Positions 5,802-12,104 of a stretch of DNA of 14,025 nt are shown here, one piece after another. Below the pieces are notes generated by a model, which ran no database searches, was not told the DNA's origin, and saw only the letters and a program-made list of their open reading frames with translations. The stretch spans positions 1 through 14,025 of the forward strand of contig DEHX01000082.1 in assembly GCA_002352145.1 (NCBI GenBank), written 5' to 3'. The position numbers and the translations under genes were made by a program. How positions within the stretch are numbered: position 1 is the stretch's first letter; each line of letters opens with the position of its first letter. Source of the stretch: Chitinophagaceae bacterium UBA2789. GTDB lineage: Bacteria > Bacteroidota > Bacteroidia > Chitinophagales > Chitinophagaceae.

Positions 5802-8252
5802 ATGTTATTAAGAATGCTATTTGTTTTTATTATCTGTTTCTTTCAATGCCAAACCTCCTGTTTCGCAGAAAAGTCATTTTCAAAACCTGTTAAGGTACTT
5901 ATTGTAAATGACGCACAAGAGCCGTTGGCGGGTGTAACAGTTCAATTGCTAAAGGCTGATTCTTCATTAATAAAAGTACAGATAACTGATAAATCGGGTA
6001 TCGCTGAATTTTCTAATCTCCCTGGTAATGAGTACATCGTTTTGGCCACCCATCTTGGTTTTCAGCCAGCCGCCAGAGATATAAAAAACCTGCAACAGCA
6101 GCCTGAAATTAATATTACCATTACGTTGCAAGCCGGGGTTGCTACGCTGGCGGATGTGGTAGTAAGTTCAAGGAAACCATTTGTACAGTTTGCTCCGGAT
6201 AAAACCGTAGTGAATGTAGATGCAGGTATTACGAATGCAGGCACTTCCATTATGGATGTTTTGGAAAAATCTCCCGGTGTAACAGTAGGCAGAGATGGGA
6301 CCATCAGTATGAAGGGTAAGGCGCAGGTCATGGTATTGATCGATGGCAAACAGACACAACTTAGCGGGGCTGACCTGCAGGCCTATCTTACAGGCATTAG
6401 CGCTTCACAGGTGGATGTTATTGAGCTGATCGATAATCCGGGTGCCAAATACGATGCAGCTGGTAACGCCGGGATCATTAATATCCGGACAAAAAAGCTA
6501 AGGCAAAAGGGCTTTAATGGTTCCTTGAGTGTGGGGCTGGGACAGGGGGTTTATCCAAAATCGAACAGCAGCCTGAACCTGAATTACCGGAATGGAAAAG
6601 TGAATGTATTTCTGAATTATGGCAACCGGATTGGTAAAGAAATGATGGAAATGTATGCCCTTCGGAAATATTTCGACAAAAATGGTAATGATTCGTTACT
6701 CCTACAACAGCCCAATTTTACCAAAACCACCATTGATGCACATAATATAAAAACAGGATTCGATTTTTTTGCATCATCCCGTACAACACTGGGCCTTGTA
6801 TTCACAGGCTCATATCTTGACAGGGAGACAAAAAGCTATAGTACTATTGACTGGATGTCGCCATCTTATCTTATCGATTCCACTATTAATACCTGGGGCA
6901 CCCGTCATGTTGATTTCAGCCGTTCAGGAGTTAATTTCAATGCAAAACATGTTTTACAAAACAAGGATGAATTTACCGCTGATGTTGATTTTATCCGGTT
7001 TGATATTAAAGGCGGACAGTTTTTTCAAACTCAATTAAACACACCCGGTAGTATGGTTCAGGCCACACGGGGTAATGTACCATCGGCACTTGAAATTTTT
7101 ACGGCAAAACTGGATTTTTCAAAAAGGTTCAAAATCTATTTATGGGAAGCCGGAGTGAAGACGGCTCGTACGAAAACAGATAACCTGGCGGATTATTACT
7201 TCAACGACGGGCAAAACTGGTACGATGATCTGAGCAGGAGTAATCATTTTTTATATGATGAGAATATCAGTTCAGTCTACAGCAGTATAAATGCCGATAA
7301 AGAGAAATGGCAATGGCAGGTGGGGCTTCGTTATGAAAATACAAGCTACAAGGCTAATCAGTTAGGAAATGCAGTAATAAAAGATTCAGCTTTCCGGAAA
7401 AATTACGGTAGCCTTTTCCCGTCAGGATTTGTTAGCTATAAACTTGACAGTAATCATACATTTACATTTCGATTGGGCCGCCGAATTGATCGGCCTCAGT
7501 TTCAGAACCTGAATCCTTTTATTATCACCATCAATAAGTACACATTTGAAGCTGGTAATCCCTATATAAGACCCCAATACACCTGGAATTTTGAGTTAAT
7601 GCACAGTTACCGGCAAATGCTAACTACCAGCATTTCTTACAGCTATCTCAAAGATTATTTCTCCCAGATATTTATCATTGATTCAAACAGCAGTAATGTA
7701 AATAAGAATACCATGATCTACACCCGGGGTAATGTCGGGAGTTTTCATAACCTCGGTGCTACTGCCACCTTGCAACTGCCGGTTTCAAAATGGTGGAACC
7801 TTGTCAGCGTAGCTGTCTATAATTACAAAATAATAAAAGGGGTAGTATGGGCTCCTATTGAGGCAAGGGTTCACCAGTTAAATATCAGTCTCAATAACCA
7901 GTTCCAGTTTAAAAAAGGTTGGGCTGCTGAATTGAGTGGTTATTACCAGACCAATAGTCAAATAGATTTACAGGAAAGCCTGACTCCACAGGGAGAAATG
8001 GGCTTTGGTTTTTCAAAGCAGGTTTTGAAGGGCAGTGGGTCACTTCGGCTTACTGTCAGGGACCTTTTCTATACCCAGAATTATTCGGGTTATTCCTTGT
8101 TCCAAAATTCGGACGAGCCATTCAGGGTGAAATGGGACTCCCGGGTCGTCCGGCTTACCTTTACCTGGCGGTTTGGCAAAGCTTTGAAACCCATCAGACG
8201 ATCTGCCGGAGGTGCCGCGGAAGAGACAGAGAGGGTAGGAGCAGGTAATTAA
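5802..8252 (+). CDS. Outer-membrane beta-barrel protein, TonB-dependent receptor-like with CarboxypepD_reg domain
   Basis: An 816-aa protein. Residues 1-22 form a signal peptide (MLLRMLFVFIICFFQ..., cleavage probably after CFA). A carboxypeptidase regulatory-like Ig-fold domain (about 28-112; AGVTVQLL, ITDKSGIAEFSNLP) is followed by a plug domain (about 117-232; LADVVVSS, VLEKSPGVTVGRDGTISMKGK, DNPGAKYDAAGNAGIINIRT) and a long barrel to about 792, ending RLTFTWRFGK. A polar tail of about 24 residues follows. This architecture matches the Bacteroidota 'outer membrane beta-barrel family' (OMP_b-brl_3 type). Unlike SusC it has no SusD partner nearby, so a polysaccharide role is not supported; ligand unknown. 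Start choice: ATG 5802 has GGAG only one base upstream and ATG 5814 has it 13 bases upstream; either keeps the signal peptide. It is divergent from lpdA across a 196-base gap in which I see no clear promoter pair. Confidence 0.88.
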   Translation: MLLRMLFVFIICFFQCQTSCFAEKSFSKPVKVLIVNDAQEPLAGVTVQLLKADSSLIKVQITDKSGIAEFSNLPGNEYIVLATHLGFQPAARDIKNLQQQPEINITITLQAGVATLADVVVSSRKPFVQFAPDKTVVNVDAGITNAGTSIMDVLEKSPGVTVGRDGTISMKGKAQVMVLIDGKQTQLSGADLQAYLTGISASQVDVIELIDNPGAKYDAAGNAGIINIRTKKLRQKGFNGSLSVGLGQGVYPKSNSSLNLNYRNGKVNVFLNYGNRIGKEMMEMYALRKYFDKNGNDSLLLQQPNFTKTTIDAHNIKTGFDFFASSRTTLGLVFTGSYLDRETKSYSTIDWMSPSYLIDSTINTWGTRHVDFSRSGVNFNAKHVLQNKDEFTADVDFIRFDIKGGQFFQTQLNTPGSMVQATRGNVPSALEIFTAKLDFSKRFKIYLWEAGVKTARTKTDNLADYYFNDGQNWYDDLSRSNHFLYDENISSVYSSINADKEKWQWQVGLRYENTSYKANQLGNAVIKDSAFRKNYGSLFPSGFVSYKLDSNHTFTFRLGRRIDRPQFQNLNPFIITINKYTFEAGNPYIRPQYTWNFELMHSYRQMLTTSISYSYLKDYFSQIFIIDSNSSNVNKNTMIYTRGNVGSFHNLGATATLQLPVSKWWNLVSVAVYNYKIIKGVVWAPIEARVHQLNISLNNQFQFKKGWAAELSGYYQTNSQIDLQESLTPQGEMGFGFSKQVLKGSGSLRLTVRDLFYTQNYSGYSLFQNSDEPFRVKWDSRVVRLTFTWRFGKALKPIRRSAGGAAEETERVGAGN

Positions 8253-8355
8253 TCATTCATTGCCTTTGAAAATCAGGACAAAAGTGAGATCAGAGGTTTT
8301 CAACAAGCGGTTAAAAAAAACTTAGTTTAGGCGCAAAATTCTGGCATCTTTCCCT

Positions 8356-8363
8356 TACCTTTG
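8356..8363 (+). promoter_or_regulatory. -7 promoter element for the rpmB operon
   Basis: TACCTTTG is an exact match to TAnnTTTG. A TTTAG at 8326-8330 is the only -33 candidate, and its spacing is longer than ideal. Transcription would start near 8369, leaving a leader of fewer than 20 bases before rpmB ATG 8387. Confidence 0.5.
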
Positions 8364-8386
8364 CCGTCCCAAAAATTGTATCAATC

Positions 8387-8623
8387 ATGGCAAGAGTATG
8401 TCAGGTTACAGGTAAAACGCCGATCGGAGGACATAAGGTTTCTCACTCCAACATCAAGACAAAACGTCGTTTTCTGCCCAATTTGCAGAAAAAGAGGTTT
8501 TACCTGGCCGAAGAGGATAAATGGATCACCCTGAAGCTATCTACTGAAGCTATCCGTACCATCAACAAGAATGGTTTATATAGCGTAGTGAAGCAGTTGA
8601 GGGCAAAAGGAGAAAAAATCTAA
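8387..8623 (+). CDS. rpmB: 50S ribosomal protein bL28
   Basis: A 78-aa basic protein that aligns by eye with E. coli L28 from end to end: MARVCQVTGKTPIGG at the N-terminus, SHSNIKTKRRFLPNLQKKRF in the core, and the terminal LRAKGEKI. It is a structural component of the large subunit. It has only one Cys (C5), so it is the zinc-free form. It is the first gene of the rpmB-rpmG-DUF4295 set and is preceded by a -7 element at 8356-8363. The start context AATCATGGCAA recurs at the next two genes. Confidence 0.98.
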   Translation: MARVCQVTGKTPIGGHKVSHSNIKTKRRFLPNLQKKRFYLAEEDKWITLKLSTEAIRTINKNGLYSVVKQLRAKGEKI

Positions 8624-8643
8624 CTTTTTAAAGATTAATAATC

Positions 8644-8826
8644 ATGGCAAAGAAAGGCAACCGTGTACAAGTAATCCTGGAATGCACTGAACACAAAAAC
8701 AGTGGTCAGCCCGGCACCAGCCGTTATATCACGGTAAAAAACAAAAAGAACAACCCGGAGCGTCTGGAGTTGAAGAAGTTTAACCCGATTCTGAAAAAAG
8801 TAACTGTTCATAAAGAAATTAAATAA
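8644..8826 (+). CDS. rpmG: 50S ribosomal protein bL33, zinc-free form
   Basis: A 60-aa basic protein with the L33 pattern: KGNRVQVILECTEHKNSGQ, then SRYITVKNKKNNPERLELKKFNP and a C-terminal LKKVTVHKEIK. Zinc-binding L33 paralogues carry four Cys in two CxxC pairs; here only C14 remains, so this is the C-minus form that does not need zinc. It starts 20 bases after rpmB, and the DUF4295 gene follows two bases after its stop, so the three genes are almost certainly one transcript. Confidence 0.98.
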   Translation: MAKKGNRVQVILECTEHKNSGQPGTSRYITVKNKKNNPERLELKKFNPILKKVTVHKEIK

Positions 8827-8828
8827 TC

Positions 8829-9002
8829 ATGGCAAAAGCAGCTTCTAAAAACGCTAAAGTAAAAGACCTTAAGGCCTCTGCTGAGGCTAAAAACTGGACT
8901 AAGGTGATCAAAGCTGTACGCAGCCCTAAGACCGGTGCTTACACTTTCAAAGAGCAGATCATCCACAAAGACAAGGTGAAGGATTTCCTGGCCCAGAAAT
9001 AA
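8829..9002 (+). CDS. DUF4295 small basic protein (Bacteroidota-specific, ribosome-linked)
   Basis: A 57-aa, Lys-rich protein read from ATG 8829 to TAA 9000-9002. It starts MAKAASKNAKVKDLKASAEA, continues KNWTKVIKAVRSPKTGAYTF and ends KDKVKDFLAQK. It is easy to miss because it is very short. The sequence and position directly after rpmG match the DUF4295 family found in Bacteroidota (recall). It starts two bases after the rpmG stop and has the same AATCATGGCAA start context as rpmB and rpmG, which implies co-expression with ribosomal proteins. A Bacteroidota-specific ribosomal protein, bL38, was seen in the Flavobacterium johnsoniae ribosome structure; this gene may belong to the same family, but I cannot confirm that from memory. 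A role as a large-subunit component is therefore inference. Confidence 0.9.
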   Translation: MAKAASKNAKVKDLKASAEAKNWTKVIKAVRSPKTGAYTFKEQIIHKDKVKDFLAQK

Positions 9003-9024
9003 TTGAGCTATTTAAAATGTATTC

Positions 9025-9061
9025 AAAAGCTATTCGTAAAAAACGGATGGCTTTTGTTGTT
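9025..9061 (+). terminator. Terminator-like hairpin between the ribosomal genes and ftsY
   Basis: AAAAGCTATTCGT (9025-9037) pairs with ACGGATGGCTTTT (9043-9055) over 13 positions, two of them G-U wobbles, around an AAAAA loop. The right arm ends in TTTT and a T/G-rich run follows. It lies 22 bases after the DUF4295 stop and 24 before ftsY, so it probably lowers or stops read-through from the highly expressed ribosomal genes. Confidence 0.65.
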
Positions 9062-9079
9062 TAATGAAAATTGTCAGAA

Positions 9080-10051
9080 ATGGGATTTTTTAATAAGCTG
9101 TTCGGTAAAAAGGAAAAAGAAAGCCTGGATGAAGGTTTGAAGAAAACCAAACAAGGCTTTTTTGATAAAATAACCAAGGCCATTGCCGGTAAAAGCACCG
9201 TAGATGAAGAAGTGCTGGACAACCTGGAGGAAGCCCTTGTAAGTGCCGATGTTGGCATTGAAACGACCATAAAGATCATCGACCGGATTGAAAAAAGGGT
9301 GGCCAAAGACAAGTATCTTAATTCATCTGAGCTGAACAAGATGCTGCAGGAAGAAATTGAGACTTTGTTGGTGGATACCCCTGAATCAAATAGTTATGCT
9401 TTTGATTCTGAGCTCCCCTCCACGCCTTATGTCATATTGGTGGTAGGTGTAAATGGTGTGGGAAAAACAACTACAATTGGCAAACTGGCTTATAATTTTA
9501 AAAAGGCAGGTAAAGAAGTTTTACTGGGTGCTGCAGATACATTTAGGGCAGCTGCTGTGGATCAACTGACCATTTGGAGTGAAAGGGTTGGCGTTCCCAT
9601 TGTAAAACAGGCAATGGGTAGTGACCCGGCCGCTGTGGCATTTGATACAGTGCAAAGCGCTGTTTCCAAAAAATCCGATGTGGTACTGATTGATACGGCC
9701 GGAAGGCTGCACAACAAAGCCCACCTGATGGATGAACTCAGCAAGATCAAAAGGGTAATTCAAAAGACAATACCCGATGCGCCACATGAAGTGTTGCTGG
9801 TGCTGGATGGCAGTACCGGGCAAAATGCACTGGAACAGGCTAAACATTTTACCGCTGCAACAGATGTAACAGCTCTTGCCATTACGAAGCTTGATGGAAC
9901 GGCAAAGGGCGGAGTTGTGCTGGCGATAGCCAACCAGTTTAAGATACCGGTAAAATTCATAGGTGTGGGAGAAAAAATGGAAGACCTGCTGGTATTTGAC
10001 AAGCATGAGTTTGTTGACAGTTTATTTAACCTGGAAAGAAAAGAAGCTTAG
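9080..10051 (+). CDS. ftsY: Signal recognition particle receptor FtsY
   Basis: A 323-aa SRP-type GTPase that docks SRP-ribosome-nascent chain complexes at the inner membrane. ATG 9080 begins MGFFNKLFGKKEKE, the usual short amphipathic, basic membrane-targeting start; the in-frame TTG at 9071 is less likely. The N domain spans about 1-100. The G domain has G1 GVNGVGKT (123-130), the DTFRAAA motif (153-159), DTAGR (205-209), TKLD (269-272) and the closing loop GVGEKMEDLLVFD. All GTPase motifs are intact. The long acidic A domain of E. coli FtsY is missing, which is normal outside enterobacteria. The rimO start overlaps its stop codon by one base (TAGTG), implying translational coupling. Confidence 0.97.
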   Translation: MGFFNKLFGKKEKESLDEGLKKTKQGFFDKITKAIAGKSTVDEEVLDNLEEALVSADVGIETTIKIIDRIEKRVAKDKYLNSSELNKMLQEEIETLLVDTPESNSYAFDSELPSTPYVILVVGVNGVGKTTTIGKLAYNFKKAGKEVLLGAADTFRAAAVDQLTIWSERVGVPIVKQAMGSDPAAVAFDTVQSAVSKKSDVVLIDTAGRLHNKAHLMDELSKIKRVIQKTIPDAPHEVLLVLDGSTGQNALEQAKHFTAATDVTALAITKLDGTAKGGVVLAIANQFKIPVKFIGVGEKMEDLLVFDKHEFVDSLFNLERKEA

Positions 10052-11358
10052 TGAAAACAAAAAAACTGCATAAAGACAAGGTCAACATCATCACACTGGG
10101 TTGCAGCAAGAACATGGTGGACAGTGAGGTATTGAGTGGCCAGTTGAAGGCGAACGATATTGACGTGGTGCATGAAAATAAAAAGCTGGACCACAATATT
10201 GTAGTTGTGAATACCTGTGGGTTTATTGACAAGGCAAAAGAGGAAAGTATCAATACCATTTTGGACCAGGTTGAACTGAAAAGGAAAGGGAAGTTGGATA
10301 AAGTGTATGTCACCGGTTGCCTGAGTGAACGCTACAAGAACAACCTGGAAGCTGAAATACCGGAGGTGGATGCCTATTTCGGTACTATGGAACTTCCGTT
10401 GATATTAAAACAATTTGAGGCAGATTACAAAACGGAATTGGTAGGTGAAAGGTTGCTGGCTACTCCTCAGCATTATGCCTACATGAAAATATCGGAAGGC
10501 TGTAACCGCACTTGTTCTTTTTGTGCTATCCCGCTGATGAGGGGACAACATGTAAGCAAAAGCATAGAGGATTTGGTAAAAGAAGCAGAGGGCCTTGTAA
10601 AAAAGGGAGTAAAGGAGGTGATGCTGATAGCTCAAGAGTTAACTTACTACGGCCTTGATATTTACAAAAAGAGAATGTTGGGAGACCTGCTGCACCGGCT
10701 CGCCGATGTAAAGGGCCTGGAGTGGATCCGTTTGCATTATGCCTACCCGTCAAAATTTCCATTGGAAGTGCTGGATGTGATGCGTGAAAGAGAGAATATC
10801 TGCAATTACCTGGATATGCCTTTGCAGCATGCAGCCAACAATATGCTGAAAGCCATGAAAAGGCAGATAACAAGAGAAGAGATGGAGGAATTGACCATTG
10901 CTATCAGGGAAAAAGTTCCCGGCATTTGTTTACGCACCACATTGATTGCCGGCTTTCCCGGCGAAACGGAAGATGATGTGGAAGAACTGAAAGGTTTTTT
11001 ACAGCGTCAGCGTTTTGATCGTGTCGGCATATTCACCTACTCCCATGAAGAAGGTACTTCTGCACATGAACTGGTAGATGATGTACCCGCAGAAGAGAAG
11101 GAGAGAAGGGCGCAGGAGATCATGGAAGTGCAACAGGAAATTTCATATGAACTGAACCAGGAAAAAGTGGGAAAGATCTTCAAAACCATAATTGATAAGA
11201 AGGAAGCCGGCCGCTACCTGGGCCGCACTGAATTTGATTCTGTAGAAGTGGATAACGAGGTAGTGATACACTCTTCCAAAAAACTCCCCATTGGTGAGTT
11301 TGTGAATGTAAAAATCACAAAGGCCTATGACTATGACCTGGAAGGTGAGGTGGTTTAA
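10051..11358 (+). CDS. rimO: Ribosomal protein uS12 methylthiotransferase RimO
   Basis: A 435-aa radical-SAM enzyme that adds a methylthio group to a conserved Asp of ribosomal protein uS12 (D88 or D89 by E. coli numbering). The N-terminal UPF0004 domain holds one Fe-S cluster through C18 (ITLGCSKN), C56 (NTCGF) and C90 (VTGCL). The radical-SAM cluster uses C151-x3-C155-x2-C158 (CNRTCSFC). The core contains LHYAYPSKFP, YLDMPLQHAANNMLKAMKR and TTLIAGFPGETEDDV, and a C-terminal TRAM domain spans about 370-435. Motifs such as LDMPLQHA and the short TRAM favour RimO over MiaB. The start is GTG 10051, sharing its first base with the ftsY TAG; the next Met (residue 22) is too late because it would remove ITLGCSKN. 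Coupled to ftsY; convergent with the response-regulator gene two bases beyond its stop. Confidence 0.95.
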   Translation: MKTKKLHKDKVNIITLGCSKNMVDSEVLSGQLKANDIDVVHENKKLDHNIVVVNTCGFIDKAKEESINTILDQVELKRKGKLDKVYVTGCLSERYKNNLEAEIPEVDAYFGTMELPLILKQFEADYKTELVGERLLATPQHYAYMKISEGCNRTCSFCAIPLMRGQHVSKSIEDLVKEAEGLVKKGVKEVMLIAQELTYYGLDIYKKRMLGDLLHRLADVKGLEWIRLHYAYPSKFPLEVLDVMRERENICNYLDMPLQHAANNMLKAMKRQITREEMEELTIAIREKVPGICLRTTLIAGFPGETEDDVEELKGFLQRQRFDRVGIFTYSHEEGTSAHELVDDVPAEEKERRAQEIMEVQQEISYELNQEKVGKIFKTIIDKKEAGRYLGRTEFDSVEVDNEVVIHSSKKLPIGEFVNVKITKAYDYDLEGEVV

Positions 11359-11360
11359 TC

Positions 11361-12104
11361 CTACCTGTTTTCAAGTAGTGTCATTACATAATCTTTTTTA
11401 CGGTGAGAAACAGGTACCGTATGTCCGCTGATGAGAACCAATGTACCGCCATCCGTTTTATCATACATTTTAATTTTGGATGGGTTTACAAGGTAAGAGT
11501 GATGTGTTCTGATAAAACCATAAGAATTCAGCAGGTCTTCATAAGTACTCAGGTTTTTTGAAATAACAATCGGGCTATCGGCAGCAAAATAAAATTTGGT
11601 ATAAGAGCCTTCTGCTTCGCAATACAATATTTCAGAAACTTTCACAAAATAACTGGCTTCGCTGTCTTTTAGTACAATTTGCTTGTCATTGTTTTTTGAA
11701 CTGAGTTGCTGGACGAGTACTTCTAATTGTTTATTAAGTGTATTGCCCGAGATATGGGTGGCAGCTTTTTGCAGGGCATTTCCCAGTTCTGTAAAATCAA
11801 CCGGCTTAAGGAGGTAATCAATAGCGCTGCACTTAAATGCCTGGATGGCATATTGGTTATGTGCTGTTGTGAATATAAGTTGAAAGGTGGGCTGTTGAAT
11901 CTTTTGCATCAGGTCGAAGCCGGTGCCATCATCCATTTCTACATCAAGAAATACAACATCGGGGCTGAAGCTTTTAATCTTTTGCAAACCTGTTGCTACA
12001 CCATTTGCCTCTCCAATAGAATTTTTGCCTGGCTCTATGGCTTCAATCATGTCCCGGAGGAGCTCCCGGACTATTTTTTCGTTATCAATTATCAGTATTC
12101 TCAT
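11361..12104 (-). CDS. LytTR-family response regulator
   Basis: A 247-aa transcription factor. The receiver domain (1 to about 120) has the phospho-acceptor D54 in VVFLDVEMDDGTGFDL, T79/T80, and K100 in DYLLKP. The first acidic pair reads D7-N8 (IIDNEK) rather than the usual Asp-Asp, though E9 follows. A linker (about 121-140) leads to the LytTR DNA-binding domain (about 141-247), with EILYCEAEGSYTKFYF, LSTYEDLL, FIRTHHSYLVNPSKI and a closing HTVPVSHRKKDYV. LytTR proteins bind as dimers to direct repeats upstream of target genes; targets here are unknown. ATG 12104 lies within the last 20 bases of the kinase gene, in another frame, so translation is probably coupled. This is the cognate regulator of that kinase. 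Confidence 0.95.
   Translation of the reverse strand: MRILIIDNEKIVRELLRDMIEAIEPGKNSIGEANGVATGLQKIKSFSPDVVFLDVEMDDGTGFDLMQKIQQPTFQLIFTTAHNQYAIQAFKCSAIDYLLKPVDFTELGNALQKAATHISGNTLNKQLEVLVQQLSSKNNDKQIVLKDSEASYFVKVSEILYCEAEGSYTKFYFAADSPIVISKNLSTYEDLLNSYGFIRTHHSYLVNPSKIKMYDKTDGGTLVLISGHTVPVSHRKKDYVMTLLENR

Noticed and set aside
5802..8252. SusC-type polysaccharide utilisation locus
   Set aside because: No SusD-like gene, glycoside hydrolase or sugar sensor is nearby; the protein has the OMP_b-brl_3-type layout instead.
8267..8302. Hairpin after the outer-membrane protein gene (TGAAAATC with GA-GG-TTTTCA)
   Set aside because: A/T-rich, interrupted by a bulge and not followed by a T run; not convincing as a terminator.
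9071..9079. TTG 9071 as the ftsY start
   Set aside because: It only adds three residues before MGFFNKLFGKKEKE, the usual FtsY N-terminus; ATG 9080 is preferred.
9521..10006. 161-codon open frame on the minus strand inside ftsY
   Set aside because: It is antisense to a gene with complete GTPase motifs, shows no recognisable domain and has Cys/His/Ser-rich shadow composition.
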